DNA of 64,000 nucleotides from Chamaecrista fasciculata (GCA_003254925.1 QANZ01034463.1:35550-99549); one strand, 5' to 3'; positions 1-13,015 are shown, numbered from the stretch's first letter. Notes: generated by a model from the letters alone, not told the origin. Numbers and translations are program-made.

Positions 1-215
1 TTATTATTAATGCTGATGTGGCACGCACAGTTGGCTTTTTCTTTTAGTTTTCCAACTGCTGACGTGGCACTTAACGTGCCACGTCAGCAGTTAACGGCTT
101 CAGGGACCAATTTGACTAACGTTAGTAAAATTCGGGGACCTATTTGTCAATTTCCATAAATCAGGGACCAATCTGTCAGCGACCCAATAATTCGGGGACC
201 AGTTTGGGAGTTTAC
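1..215. repeat. Partial interspersed repeat with internal palindrome
   Basis: The stretch carries recurring phrases of the type 'ggggacc' and 'agggaccaa', spaced 30-50 bases apart, as seen in many dispersed non-coding plant elements. It contains a perfect inverted repeat with 17-base arms at 54-70 and 76-92 around a 5-base spacer; each arm holds the core GACGTGGCAC. The left end lies outside the window, so class and full length cannot be set. Confidence 0.55.
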
Positions 216-394
216 TCTTTTCTTATCTTTGTTAGACAATAGTTATTTATTTATTTCTTTCGGTAGAAGGACAATAGTTTTAGAATAGTTATCAGTAGAC
301 AGTACAGTCTATTGTATTTTGAGTAATTATATTTTGATACATTTGACTGGCTTCAATGAGTCCTTTTTATCTAGTATTAATTAATTTTTTTAAT

Positions 395-540
395 AAATTA
401 ATGATTTAATTCTTAAAAGATGTTACATGTCTCAATTTAATCTCTAAAAAATAAAAGCATATGATTTAGTCTTGATATTTTTATTTTTTAGAGACTAAAT
501 TGAGACATGTAACATTTTTCATGGGCTAAATCATTAATTT
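395..540. repeat. Small hairpin MITE
   Basis: A 146-base imperfect palindrome. The left arm begins AAATTAATGATTTA and includes TGTTACATGTCTCAATTTA; the right arm is its reverse complement with a few mismatches and ends AAATCATTAATTT. No coding capacity. It lies about 0.85 kb upstream of the D27 start codon. Confidence 0.65.
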
Positions 541-1298
541 ACTCTTAATGTTGTTGGCATAAATAAAGATATTATAAGAAAAATATTTTGGTTGCAGATA
601 AATACTATAGTATTTCATCCTATTCATATTGTTCCAATTTAGTCTCTAAATTACCAAAATATTTTAAAACATCAAAATAAATTATTTTCTAACGTCGTTG
701 ACCGTTACAATAATTTGTTGGAACGCTTGCTGCACACTGCACGGCAATGAGCCAATGACTAATGAGAAAAAAAAAATTCTCAATTAAAATATTTTGCTTC
801 CAAATCGTTATCCTCTGGTGTGATGGCTCAATCGTTAGATAAATTATAAATATTTTCTTTCCACTCAAATCTTGATCGTAAGTCCTCAATATTTGTTTAC
901 CATGTATTTCCATTAATTTATTTTCCATTTATATTTGGTCCAATAAAAAAAGGGCAACAACAGATAAGTAACAATAAAGAAACTTTAATGTAGATAATTC
1001 TGAGGTCAAATAAATATAATCCTTTTTCTAAGATTAGGTTTTGTTTTAAATACTTTCATTACGCAAGAGTTTGAAAACAAAAACATCAAACCGTCCTTTA
1101 CTATGGTTTCCACATTTAATTTAATTAAAATGGCTTGTGATCAGAGGAATAGAATATTGGAATATAATATCACATTGTTGTATCCTAGGGATAATCGTAT
1201 ACCAACAAAAAAGGGCATCTAATATCAGAACAAGAGAAAACTGCAGAATCTTTAGTATGAATTTTTTAAAAATATTCTTGTCATACACTCCTTTATCC
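541..1298. other. Upstream region of D27, no gene seen
   Basis: AT-rich sequence between the hairpin MITE and the D27 promoter. Short open frames exist on both strands but none resembles a known protein. It is presumably the 5' regulatory region of the D27 gene. Confidence 0.5.
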
Positions 1299-1308
1299 TT
1301 ATATATAT
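1299..1308 (+). promoter_or_regulatory. Probable TATA box of D27
   Basis: TTATATATAT lies 81 bases before the D27 start codon and is followed by a pyrimidine-rich stretch (1335-1375) typical of a plant start site and leader. Placement is by spacing only. Confidence 0.45.
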
Positions 1309-1388
1309 GTATGCCCCTATCATTCTTACTTTACGAATCTCTCATTCATTGCTTCTCTCTTACACAGAAAATTTCATTATACAAAAAC

Positions 1389-4300
1389 ATGGAAGTCAAA
1401 ATTTTGGCACTGAGCAGGAGTCCAACACTTATTTCAGCTCAATGGAAGCTCAAACATAAACCGGAATACCCTCGTGTTGTTGGAGTGCTGACAAGGTCTG
1501 CAGATGAAGAAACAAGAAAAACTAACGTCTATAAAGATAACTGGTTCGATCGCATAGCCATAAATCACCTGTCTAAGAATGTTCAAGAGACATCTGGTTC
1601 ACCCTCTTTCATCATCCATTTGCATTTCACAGAGAAGTTTCATGTGGTTGTTTTTTCTTTATTAATTTTTTTGTTTGAATTCTATATATGCAGGAATCAG
1701 TAACAGCAAGAGTGGGTTTGAAAGCTTGGTAGAGGCAGCAACTATGGTTTATCGGAAATTCAATCATATTCAGCAGCGAGAAATCATCATTCAATCTCTA
1801 GACAGAGCATTCCCAAGGCCAGTACTTTCATTGGTGAGTTGATCACTATTCTCCTCTCCCTGTGATGCCAATACTTCAAATCAAAGCATTGAATAAATTC
1901 TTATAGATAAGATAGTTAGTGCAAGTATGGCTTTTTCTGGAAGAAATTGCTCTCGATCATTATTTTTTTAAAGCTGGAAAAAAAAAAATTATGCCATTTT
2001 AGTTTTGGTTATTTGCTTCACTTTTTTATTTTACAAGTGACAAGAAATTTGTTATCATCGATTGTAGGTAAGGACACTGATGCCATCATCTAAGTTGGCG
2101 AGGGAATATTTTGCTGCCTTTACGACTGTGTTTTTTGCTTGGCTAGTCGGGCACTGTGAGGTAAACACTAAAGAGTTAAAAACCTTGGTGTGTTATTGTT
2201 GACTTAGTTAAAATTACTTATTACTCTGATGTTTTGATGTTAAAAGTCTCAAACACCATTGGTAAACATCCGCAAGGGAGTTCTTAGTCATAGAGCATCA
2301 GGGAATACTATGTCTTCCACTTGTGATAAGACAGGAAATTTCTTACTCTTATCACTGATGATTAAATGGAGTCCATTTTATAAATATATTGACACAAATC
2401 ACTGTGGAAAATGATTAAGATACTGGAAATTCTAGATCCAGCTGGTTAATCAGAATCATAAATATACATACATAACTGATACTCAGCAAACTTTAAAACA
2501 GTCCTGTCCCTGTAGAATCTGTCAACCTGGGAAATACACAGTTTTTAATATAACACAGCATTTGTATGGGATTCTTGCATGGCAGCAGAGTAGTAGTAAA
2601 TAAGATGTATGATAGAAAAGGAAGTCAACTTGGGAAAGCTGAAAATAACTAGGTAATTATACCCTTTCCCTGTTTGGAGCCCACAGATTAGTCTCCACAA
2701 TTAGCGTACAATTTCATTCGCACATCGTGCCTCACTCCAGTTTCATTAGCACACCTGTTAATCTAGACCATTTAAATGGGCATTAACTACAATATAACAG
2801 TAATATGTCATCAAGCTTCACAACGCAACATCCTTTAGAATGGATATTAAACGTTAAGCATATAAAATACTGACAGACAAACGTGGCACAGCATGAGAAT
2901 GTCTTTGGGACTATTTGAGGAAGTGGCAATAATGAAATCAACTCAATGTTTGATTCATACATAACATACACGACTATAAAACATAATTGACTTTGTATGC
3001 AAGCATTTTTTTTTTATTATAAAACCTGCGATATTGTTAAAGGATTAACTTCTTTATTTTCATCATAAAAAGGTGAGGGAATCGGAGGTCAACGGGAGAA
3101 GAGAAAAAAATGTTGTCCACATAAAAAAGTGCAGGTATATTTGGCTTTTCCTTAATATTTTAACTTCAGATTTATTACACAAGATGGTCCCCAATTCACC
3201 AACCTAAAATACATTCTGGCCTCAAATTATTTGCTCCAATGATGATGCTGCTCCCACATTCCATTCTCAATCCCCATCATAACTATCATGATCACCATCA
3301 ACATTATTGTCAAAACTAAAATCATGATTATTATGTCCATCTTTCTCATTATTCCTCCTATGCAACCTAACTTTGTTTTCTCCTCTCTTGTAATTGGCTT
3401 TGATAACAATATGAACAGGTTTTTAGAGGAGACAAATTGTGTAGGGATGTGTATTAATCTCTGCAAAATGCCATCTCAATCATTTATAAAGGACTCTCTG
3501 GGTATGCCAGTGAACATGGTTCCAAGTTAGTATACTCATTCAGCAACTAATTTCACAAGCAGAGTTTTTCTATTTGTCATGAAAATTTCGCTTCAAGATT
3601 TTCTATTAACTCCTATAGGCTATAACATGAGCTTCTTTAGGTTAGTAAAGGAGAAAAGCAACCAGTTTACAGGCTTTATGTATTTGTTCATCATATTAAT
3701 AAAATGCCACATATGTCACAAAAAACTTAAACTGTGCGGGAAAGGTTGGTTCTGCTATAAAATTTTTCCTGAGGTTTCCTTTTTTAGTAATTCCCCCAAA
3801 AAATATGAATAAAAGAAACAACTTTCATACTTGAAAGAGTCTAATGGCATCCACTATGTTGTGGAGACCAGCCTCATCACCTTAATGGAGGGGCCCACGC
3901 ATATGCCTCTTGGGAGGCAAAATGTTGGGACACTCTCAATTGAGAAAACTAAAATACATTGCATGCCTTTCATCAAGAAAACGATACCTGAAATATTGCT
4001 TTAAACATCTTAGATATGACATTCGTGCCATGCATCATTTGTTGAATGAATAATACCTTGCTTTTAGTGATTCTTCTATAGTATACCTACGAGTTGCGTT
4101 CACCCAGAGCATTAAAATTGCATCATGATGACATGATTGACATCATAATACATGTCATTTCTGCATGGTAATAAGTAATAACATGCTGAGAATTATAGGA
4201 ACTCTGACAAATAGGCACAGTAAATAAGTTAAATTGCTATGATTGGATGATCAAATGATCTCATTAGTTCAACAAATTTGAGGCGTCTATATTCAATCTG

Positions 4301-4803
4301 AATGTTATTTGCATATTTTAATTTGCAGATTTTGATGACTTGAGCTGTGAGATGATCTTTGGCGAGGAGCCTCCAGCCTCTACTGAAGATCCAGTACTCA
4401 AGCAACCCTGCTTTAAGCTATGTAATAATTTCATCACAACCTTCTTTATGTTAACTTAGAAAATCAAAGGCTTTTCACCCCAAGAAATAAAATTAAAGAA
4501 ATTGACTCCGAATAATCCTGACAAATGATAGTTAAGGCTGGATTCCACATTTTTAAACGATCAAATATACAGTTTTCATTCTGTTTCCTAGCAATCAGGT
4601 AAGCAATCTGTTGTGTATAAAAAATAAAAAAAATAGAGGCTGCTGGCAGACCAAAGTGATACAGTGGTTTTACTGGTTTGATGAGCTTGAAAATTGGTAT
4701 AAAAGATTGTAAATTATGCCAGAAAGTTGAACCTAACTCACTTGGTAAATTGAATCATGCAGGCAAGGAAAAAAATAAGCATGAGTTGAAGTGCCTCAAT
4801 TAA
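1389..4803 (+). CDS. D27: DWARF27-type beta-carotene isomerase (seven exons)
   Basis: Plastid iron-dependent enzyme that converts all-trans- to 9-cis-beta-carotene, the first committed step of strigolactone synthesis. Exons: 1389-1596, 1694-1833, 2068-2160, 3073-3134, 3419-3525, 4329-4421, 4763-4803. All introns are GT-AG and the 744 coding bases close in frame to 247 residues, close to the family size (about 260-280). Residues 1 to about 45 look like a basic, serine-rich transit peptide. The family core starts at [18 protein letters not shown]. The cysteine-rich D27 (DUF4033) region has CVGMCINLC, with Cys175, Cys179 and Cys183, then [20 protein letters not shown] and a Cys-rich tail. The ATG at 1389 is chosen because it follows the leader and starts the transit peptide. 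Exon 4 is only 62 bases and is easily missed. D27-LIKE paralogues exist; the VRESEVNG and Cys motifs fit D27 itself best. Confidence 0.92.
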
Positions 4804-5395
4804 TGCAGCGTCCAAGGGGTATGGGAGGAGTAGCTTGTAGATAACACCAATATACTAACCACCAATAGCCACATGAATCTACTTTGGTTCTTAACGTCAG
4901 ACTCGTGATCAGCAAATTTATGTGTGAATCCTACATAAATCTAAGATGTTCGATATCACCTTGCTGCTGAGTTTCAGATTTTGTCAGAAAGAATGATATA
5001 GTGGCAACTGCCTAATATCTAATACCCCCATTACCATCCCTCAAAAAGCCGCAAGGGATTCAGGCTTTAAAAATCACATAAATTGGGTGCAAACTGCTGA
5101 AGTTCAAGACTAACTCAGGATGGGAAACCTTTCCCTTAGACTGAGGTTCAGTAATTTATGTTGGTGTTTGGAAATTTTAGCTTCCCTAAATCTTGAAAGC
5201 GTAGTTATAAGTCTTTTATGTCATGTATATATGCTCTACATAATATAGAGGACTTTATTTATTCTTATGTATCTCAAACCCATATTATTTATACATGATA
5301 GTTTAAATTTAAAATAATGTGTAATCCCCGTATACGAAATGCCAATAGTTCTCTTAACTATTTAATGGGGATTAAATTGTGACTTTGTTATATCA
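4804..5395. other. 3' flank of D27, no gene seen
   Basis: AT-rich sequence after the D27 stop codon. It should hold the D27 3' UTR, but I could not place a poly(A) site with confidence. Confidence 0.4.
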
Positions 5396-5507
5396 TCAGT
5401 GTCCTGTATCCAATTGTAAGACCAAATAGTTTACCTTAGGGAAGTGTTTTTGACTGTTGAATCGCTGTAGGCTAGGTCCGCAAGGATGGAACAGAAGTGT
5501 CACCCAC

Positions 5508-6119
5508 CTTCTGTGTGCTACCAAAGCTAAGACTCGTAGGCCATCATTTCCCTCATTACGGTAATAGTTAAGTGCTTCATCTGCATCCCACTTTGACCCA
5601 ACATAGTTCACTTGAAAGTGGAATTCCTTCATGATAATTTTGAAAATCTTTCAGAAGTCATTTGATCGAATATTTAAAAGCAGAGTAAGTGGACGAAGGT
5701 ATATTTATAATATGGTCGGCAATCAGTCTTTTTCCCAAACCCCTCCATGTCATGTATCATAACACGAGAGAGAAATTTTAGAAAAATTGTCATAGCAAAG
5801 CAACAGGGAAGATTTTGTTGATTCATTATTAGATCTTATGGATATACTAAAGAAGCCAGAGGGACATTGATCGATTGGACTTCAATATGATCAAAATATG
5901 GTGCTAAATAATACTAGACTAGGGAACCCTTGATAATGCCCACATTGGGAATTAGTTTATTGCATGCATCATACTATCATAGTGATGTAAAGTGCAAGTG
6001 CTAGTTGAAAATTTAGACAAATGAATACTCGCTAATAATTTCTCATATTACCGACTCAAAGGGTTTTGGAAAAAACGGTCCAGGTGTAACAACAAACTTG
6101 CCTTCTACGTTTTCCATTA
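5508..6119 (-). other. Unassigned spliced ORF or gene remnant (two exon-like pieces)
   Basis: Two minus-strand pieces join in frame. Piece 1 is 6119-6052, with ATG at 6117, 22 codons beginning MENVEGKFVVTPGPFFPKPF, and donor G|GTAATA. Piece 2 is 5647-5508, acceptor GAAAG, including YVGSKWDADEALNYYRNEG and ending at a good donor AG|GTGGGT. An exon-like leader ending AAG|GTATGC lies upstream near 6497-6680. I found no convincing third exon before D27's 3' end, so this may be a truncated gene or a non-coding transcript. I do not recognise the family. It would converge on D27. Confidence 0.3.
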
Positions 6120-6680
6120 CTGAATTGTAAACATGAAGATAAGCGATATAACCCAGCAAATGATTACTTCTTCAGTCGCACAATGGAAACAAATAATAAC
6201 TAATTTTCAATTTACGATTGACTATTCAAGTCATCCATACTCGTCTTAGAAACACATTATTTGGACCGAACATGACAAATTAAGCTTTCTAAATGAATGC
6301 ACATTCAAAAAGGAAACTATGTACATAATTTTTCAAACTTTATGGGTACTAAATATCGTAAGGTACATCTTCAGCACTTTTCCAAAGAAGATTAAAAACA
6401 GCAAGGTTTTCAATGAAAATCATGGGAAAATAAACGAAAATGCATTTACAAGTTTTTTTTAGTTAAGTTGCGATCAATGAGATGTAACAATAGCATACCT
6501 TACAAGATTTAAGCTCAGCAGTGATCGCAAGTCTTCGAGAGGCAACGACGATCGAACAAGAAGAACAAATCAAAGTAGTTTGATTCAACTGTGCACTTCA
6601 ATCCAGGTCCAAGCCCTAAATGCTACAAGATTTCATTCGCTACGAGCCCGCTTCACTCCATAGTTATAACCTTCTAAGAT

Positions 6681-7053
6681 CATAACCGTAAATTGTTGAG
6701 CAAGAACAATTGTCTATTTGTCTCAATTGTAATTCTGATTGAGAAATTCTTGTATAATGATTAGTATCCAAAAGCCCCAAACCAAAATGGGTATGAAACT
6801 AGCAGCCATGTATATTGTATAAGACAAGTCAGTAACTTTTTTCCTTTTTTAATGGATCTCATTATTAACTTTTAACAAAAAAAAAAAAAAAGAATCTCAT
6901 TATTAACATATACAAATGATTTTTTGTTCTTTGCTTATTATTTCCGATAAATTACATCGGCTTGATATTTCAACATAGCCAAACTCAGTCAGTACTCACT
7001 GGTCAATGAATTTCAGAAAACTTCAAAATTTAAATAGGTGCAATTTATAACTA
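6681..7053. other. Intergenic, nothing identified
   Basis: AT-rich sequence with homopolymer runs. No coding or repeat structure could be supported. Confidence 0.4.
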
Positions 7054-7447
7054 AGGTAAAAATGCAATTTTAGTCCTATAACTTTTGGTCAGGTCTCAAT
7101 TTGGTCCCATAACATTTTTTTTTACACTTTTGGTCCCATATATTTTGGTCAGATTGCAGAATTGGTCTCATATTTTTACAAAAAATTTCACCGTCAGTCT
7201 CACCTGGTCCATAGATATGGGACCAATTCTGCATTTGATCCAAAGATATGAGACCAATTCTGTAAATTGACCAAAAGATACGAAACTAATTTTACAACAT
7301 GACCCAAAGATACGAGACCAAAACTGTAACACGAGACCAAATTTGTAACTTGAGCGAAAGATATAGGACCAAAAGTGCAACAAAAAAAGTTATAGGAGCA
7401 AATTGAGTCCTTAGCAAAAGTTATAGGACCAAAAGTGCATTTAGCCT
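7054..7447. repeat. Foldback MITE-like element
   Basis: About 394 bases with terminal inverted repeats. The left end AGGTAAAAATGCAATTTTAG mirrors the right end with a few mismatches (right arm 7418-7447). Inside are repeated units of the type 'ggaccaaaa(g)tgcaa' and 'ttggtcccat' in opposite orientation on each side. Short open frames across it are by-products of the repeats. Confidence 0.65.
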
Positions 7448-9416
7448 ATAATTAAAAATACTAAATAGAATTTATCTTAAAAAATCAAATCTGATTGAAA
7501 CGTGCAGTTTTTTTTTTTTTTGGAATTGAAAAGTGCAGTTAAACATGCTTATGTTGCAACTTACAATAGTAACTGGGTTGTGCCCCAAGGAAGTTTAGCA
7601 ATTTAGGCAGCTGAGGCAGAAATAAATATTAAAAACTGACAGGGGAACAAACTTTTCTTTGTAAGCTTAAAAAGGAAAAAAGAAAATGAAAGGAAAGTGA
7701 TAGTCTTCAATAATGGCAGGGCACAGATGGTGATAGTCTTTCAATAATGGCGAATAAAGGTCCAATCAGAGTGGGGAGAGATATGGGCCAAGAGGCCCAC
7801 TTCACAACACAAAAGGGAGGGCTGAGGCCCACACGGAACCAAGGCTTAGATGAATTCAAACTTGTACCTCTCCCTATAATTGAATCAACAAAAGAGCAAG
7901 ATGATAGCATTTTGAATCATCGATCAAGTTTGATGAATAGTTTCCATCAACTAGTTGGTAGGTGATGGAATTATGGTATTATGGGCCACCTAGTTGTCTC
8001 CCTTTCCGAAACTTTTTTTTTAAAAAAAAAAAAAAACTTTTATTACAGGAAGAAATTAAAATATTTTTTTTAGTTTTCTTGTGCTGAGATGTCTGATTTG
8101 AATGACAAATAAAGAATACATTTTAAAAAAAACGAGACATATATAATCTAACCATGTGAGGCGGTCTGGCGGGTGATGAGCATTGCAATTGAGAGTGATG
8201 ATTTTTTTTACATTGGATTGAGTATTGAGCATGTGAGACAGACAGTTAGCCAAGGAAGGGGAGAGAGTTATGTTCTGTTGACACCACCTTATCCGTTTGG
8301 TCAGGTATTTGGGAATCCAATAGTATAGCATTGAAAGCTTATTTTCTGCGTGGTCCTGAATTTGACTATTATACCAACTTGACTGGTCTGGTCTATCCAG
8401 TTGCTGCAATATTGCCTTCTCTAATATCTCGACCAAGGCTAAAAGCCTAAAACCAATGAACAATTATTTCATTTCACATCTCTTTCTGTCTACTCAAATG
8501 ATTTCCCCTTACTTCGCTGCGCAATAACTCTATTGAGTATTGAGGTAACATTGAATTCATGTGTTGAATCCGTCTTTTCATAAACATCAATTATAGAAAG
8601 GAGTGCCTTAACCATTACACATTGAGTATGAAGATTAGGGTTATTCTATCATGTAATATGAGAAGAAAACAACCATTGTAGCGTATGACAAAGATGAAGA
8701 AAATAACTAACTGACGAAGAGTGTGTATGGTAGGAGAGTATGTCAGAAGCGTTTTAAATATTGATTTCTGAGTTCCTTAACAGTGAGAATATAGGAGTCC
8801 GAAGACCTGCATCCTAATTTAATCGCCAGCTTGCCTTGTAGGACCTCTTTTTTTTAGACTCAGATTAAGTGAAACACCCTTGATTACAAGTATCTTTAAC
8901 AAACTCATAAGAGGATTGCTCCAATATGATCGGATGTTCCCGAAGACCAAAGGGACCCATATTAATTGCTAATTAATTACTAGGTAAGTAGCCATCACTA
9001 ACTTTGTCTTCCTAAAGAGAATTTCGCCTTTATTTATTATGGTCCCTACTAGTTTTCTCGTCTGTTGGTACTTGGAAACAAAAAAGATTCATGCTTGTGA
9101 ACATAACCAAGTTTCTTTGGCCCTTTCTAACATCTCAAATTTAAAAGCATTCCAACTTTTGACTATTTCCATCGTTTTCGATGCTAAAAGGTAGTAAAAA
9201 GAGAAACGAGGAAAATCATGGTTAATTAGTTTTGTCACTGTGTGTGGATTTCAGGTTTGAAACTTGTAATTCGAATTTCTGTCATTTTAAGAAAGAATTA
9301 GGGAGAGGGAAAAGTAAACAACCAAAAGGAACCAAAGCGCGCGAAAATTTTAAACAAAGCGTCCCCTTCTCTTTGTTTTTTTTTTTTCGTTTCTTTGATT
9401 CCCTTTTTCTGTTTTC
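7448..9416. other. Intergenic, nothing identified
   Basis: Non-coding AT-rich DNA. The last few hundred bases before 9417 should contain the 3' UTR of the minus-strand TRM5-like gene. A minus-strand open frame at 8056-8463 has no recognisable domain, codon bias or splice context. Confidence 0.4.
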
Positions 9417-12356
9417 CTAGAACACCAATTTCCTGCGAAGCGCCAAGATGTTGATGTTGTTGTGTTGATCGGCGATGGTGGCCAGGTCTCGTATAGTTTC
9501 TCCGACCAGATCCTTAAATATGAGTCGTTCGATGTCCAAAACGACGTCGCTCTTCTCCACCGGAGATTCTAACCACCCATTCATGGCGGCGTCCTCCGTC
9601 ATGTCCTTCTTTAACACGCCGCATATCACCTCGAACAAATCCTCCTCCGATTCATCCCTCTCTTGGATCCTCCGAAGCTCCGACCAAATCCTCTGCACCG
9701 ACGGTGTCGAATTCACCTTCCACGGTGGTAGTTGTCGATTCCGATTAAGGATTTCATGAATCGTATCAAAAATCAACCGTCTTTCTAGTGTAGATACTTT
9801 TGATGTGTCCTTCCCCTTCAGATACTGCTGCTTCTCCAGCAACATAAACACGTCGCAGTCCTCAGGCAAATAATTCGAAGCTCGTAGGATTTCCATTACG
9901 TAAAGGAAATCACAACCCTCTGAAGCCTCATCCGATTTGGCTTCACTCCAGACATAATTTTCTGACTCCCCTGCTTGATCTGTAATTTCACCAAACAACC
10001 CAAAGCTGTGAATATCAACTTATCAAGTCAATCCGACGCGAAAAAAGCAGAATTAACAAGTAACAAAAGAGTATGCAGTTTGTTTTTTATTATTTAAAAA
10101 AATGCCTTAAAAGAAACGTTTTAACGGCTAATCAGGGATGCACAAATCTGTAAAATACTCTGTCAACTGTCAAGCAGTCATCCTGTCACGGAACTTATGT
10201 CTGTATTTCCTTGACACAAAAGGACACTCTAATTAAAGACCAATTCATAATTTATCTGATCTTCTCATTCACTCTAATTAGGACCACCCCTCAAATTCAC
10301 CCACGTCTGAATTCTCCGTACTGGTCGGTTGATCCAAGTACAGTGGGAGTGTATATATAATCCAACGCAACATCAAGCTAATTAACTCTTTTTTTATATA
10401 TATAAAAAAATTAAGTGAGTTGATATCAAACTCATCGAGGTTAAACCACGTTTCTAAACTCAATAATATGTATAATTCCTTATCAATTGAACAGTTTATT
10501 AACAGCTAATTAACTCTTTGAAAATCTAAAATTAATTAGTCAAGAAACTCGGACGTACCTTTGTAATCAATGCACCGTTTTGTGACTGGGGAAGGTGTGG
10601 ATGAGTCGTCCTTGTAAAACGACGAGTCAAGGACCGAGACAGGACTCGGTTGTGACTCGGTCTCTGTCATTTCGGCAATGCTGTGCAGCAACTTGTCACT
10701 TCTCTCCAGTAGATTCCTCCCTTCTCTGTACTCCTCCAACTTGTACCTCTGCCATAAAACACAATTAAAATCAGCATTACTAAAAAAGTCAGTACAAATT
10801 CATCAATTAAAAAATGATTAGTCGGGTCGGCAAGGTACCTCTGTATCATCAGTTTGTAAAGTGCTCTCTGAAATGGTGGATGAATATTCATCCTCTGAAG
10901 CAGATAACAACACTTTCTCCTTATGGTAACTCGGTTTCCTCATCCTCGGCGAACGATTTGTCCCTTGCTGTTGTTGTTGTTCCACCATATTATTATTATT
11001 CCTTCTCGAACCAATCCTCGGTGAATGAACTTGACTCACCCTTCTCGAATCAACAGCCTCGTTCATTTTCCTCGGCGATTCACTGGTCACGATTTTACTC
11101 CTTTTTGGACTCTTCACGCCGGAAGTGGGTGAACTCGGGTTTCTCACTCTGCTTTGACTCTCCACTCTCTGACGCCTTGGACTCACTGTCTCGTTGCGAT
11201 GAGCTCGAGGACTAGACCGGAGGATCGACGGTGGAGAATCCATCGTCCCGGTCCTTCCGTTTCGATTCAACGAACCTGGACATCTCACTGGTTTCATAAC
11301 TACAATCGGAGACTCGTTCGCAGATAAGCTTCCGTCGAAAACGAAATTCCTCTGGTTGGCTCGTTGCGTCGTCATGGGTTTCTTAGAATGCAGCAGACCT
11401 TTGAGCTGCAATGCCTCGAGGATTTGTTTTAGAGTCTCGAGATCCTTCGAAGGCTCGTCAATTCCTCTCATCTTTAATCTCTTCTCTATTTCTCCATACA
11501 CAGAGACACCACCATGCTTCGGCTCTGGAAAAAAATCAGCGGAATCGTAGAAACTCTTCTTCGGTCGAAGACATTTCTTCCCATTTCGGACACCGAATTC
11601 TTTATTAGGATCTACCTGACCACCATTGGATGAACGTTCGTCCAGATTAGCCTTATTGCCCTGAGAATTTGACTGTTTTCGCTGGAAATTGCTGTCGAAG
11701 AAACGATACTGTAGAAAATCTCGGGAAACTCGAGACTCCGAAGCGGATCTCCGGAGCTCAGGCTTGTTCGCAGGTTCAGAATCGGAATCCAATAAAGGCT
11801 CTAGTCCCATGAGTTTAGCTATAACGCTTGTAGAACGACGCTGTTGGTCGCTTTCATTATCTGCTCCATCTTCAGGATTGGTGTTTGATATTGGTGTGAC
11901 TGTGTTCGTTCGGATCTCTCTGGGATGAAGGCTTCCTTTGGCATCCACGATGGCTCTACTATCCAAAGATAGTCTCGGAGCCTCTCTCGCAAACTTCCAC
12001 GTACACCGTGTTCCCTCCTTGAATTCAAAAACCGGAAGAGGAAGAGGCGACTTGGTTGCTGCCTCCGTCGAACTCACAACTTCCGGCGCCGGGGGGACTC
12101 CAAACTTATCTGATTCCGGCGAAGAATTCGCTTCCTAAAACAGAGCAGCGTTATACGCAGTTCAACAGAAAGAAAAAAAAAAAGAGAGAGAGAGAGAGAA
12201 ATAAATAATTACCGAAGAAGGTGGAAGTCGTTTAGCGGAGTGAATGCGTTTTAACTGGTGGCGATCGAAGATGTGGAAGAAGCCGGCCATGCAACCCATG
12301 TGCTTGTCAATGTGTTTTTCCATGTTCTGGTGGTCGTGTACTATCCCCGTCGTCAT
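9417..12356 (-). CDS. TRM5: LONGIFOLIA / TON1-recruiting-motif family protein, TRM5-like
   Basis: TRM proteins bind microtubules and recruit TON1/PP2A complexes; LONGIFOLIA members promote lengthwise organ growth. Exons, gene order: 12356-12213, 12134-10839, 10748-10559, 9979-9417; GT-AG introns and 2,193 bases give 730 residues plus TAG. The N-terminus has the family motif MGCMAGFFHIFDRH (residues 20-33). A VIAKLMGL motif (DUF3741-like) is at 152-159 after a Lys/Arg/Ser-rich stretch. PSPVSVLDSSF lies just after the LLHSIAEM helix in exon 3, and the C-terminal DUF4378-type segment ends with VLDIERLIFKDLVGE (690-704), the TON1-interacting type of motif. The middle is disordered and includes short Asn and Gln runs near 10965-11000. 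The symbol rests partly on gene order beside VTE3 and CYP63; a different LONGIFOLIA-like subgroup is possible. Confidence 0.88.
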
Positions 12357-12658
12357 GTTTGTTTTCTTTTCTGTTTTCTCTAACCGTTTCTTGTTGATTA
12401 GTTACTGCGAGAGAGCCAGGCGTCCATTTTCACGTTCTTGATTTTTATTCTGCTGCTGCTTCGCCTTCTCGCTAGTAGCCATGGCTGGCTTTTTTGGTGT
12501 TGGAGTGAGAAATTAAACTCCCGCTTTAGAGGTCTTTAAAAGGGGGAGATGAGTGATGAGTGATGAGACATGAAATTATGGAAATGCCCTTTTTAAGTTT
12601 TGAGCGTGAATGGGCAAGTAGGTCCTCCAAGTAGCTAAATTCAAAGAGGAAAAAGTTA
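12357..12658. other. 5' flank of the TRM5-like gene
   Basis: Upstream of the minus-strand start codon. It contains pyrimidine- and purine-rich tracts that fit a plant 5' UTR and core promoter. I see no clear TATA box and no ORF of interest. Confidence 0.4.
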
Positions 12659-13015
12659 GGGTAAATTATAATTTGTACCCTATTCTATGGATTAATTTCA
12701 TTTTGATACTCTGTTCTTTCAGAAATGTCATTTTGGTACCCTGTTATTTTAAATGTGACATTTTCGTACCTTATTTTTTGGATCAATTTCACTTTAGTAC
12801 CCTGTTCTTTCATTATTTGGTACCCTATCCTATCTTTTATAGGGTACCAAAGTGAAATTGATCCAAATAATAGGGTACTAAAATGTTATTTTTGAAAGAA
12901 CAGGGTACCAAAATGATGTATTTTAAAGAATAGGGTACCAAAGAGTAACTTTTGAAAGAACAGGGTACCAAAGTGAAATTAGTTCATAGAAAATGATATG
13001 AAAGTGTAATTTAAC
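12659..13015. repeat. Degenerate foldback element, GGGTACCAAAG family
   Basis: An inverted repeat of about 357 bases starting GGGTAAATTATAATTTG and ending GTGTAATTTAAC. Units such as TTTGGTACCCTGTTCTTTC on the left face GAAAGAACAGGGTACCAAA on the right. The arms meet near 12838. It shares end sequence with the next element, so both belong to one family, but it is more diverged and I find no clear target duplication. Confidence 0.65.

Noticed and set aside
3236..3252. miR172-like string TGATGATGCTGC in a D27 intron
   Set aside because: Only 12 bases match, and there is no complementary star sequence nearby to form a hairpin.
8056..8463. 135-codon minus-strand frame
   Set aside because: No domain, no homologue I recognise, and no splice or promoter context.
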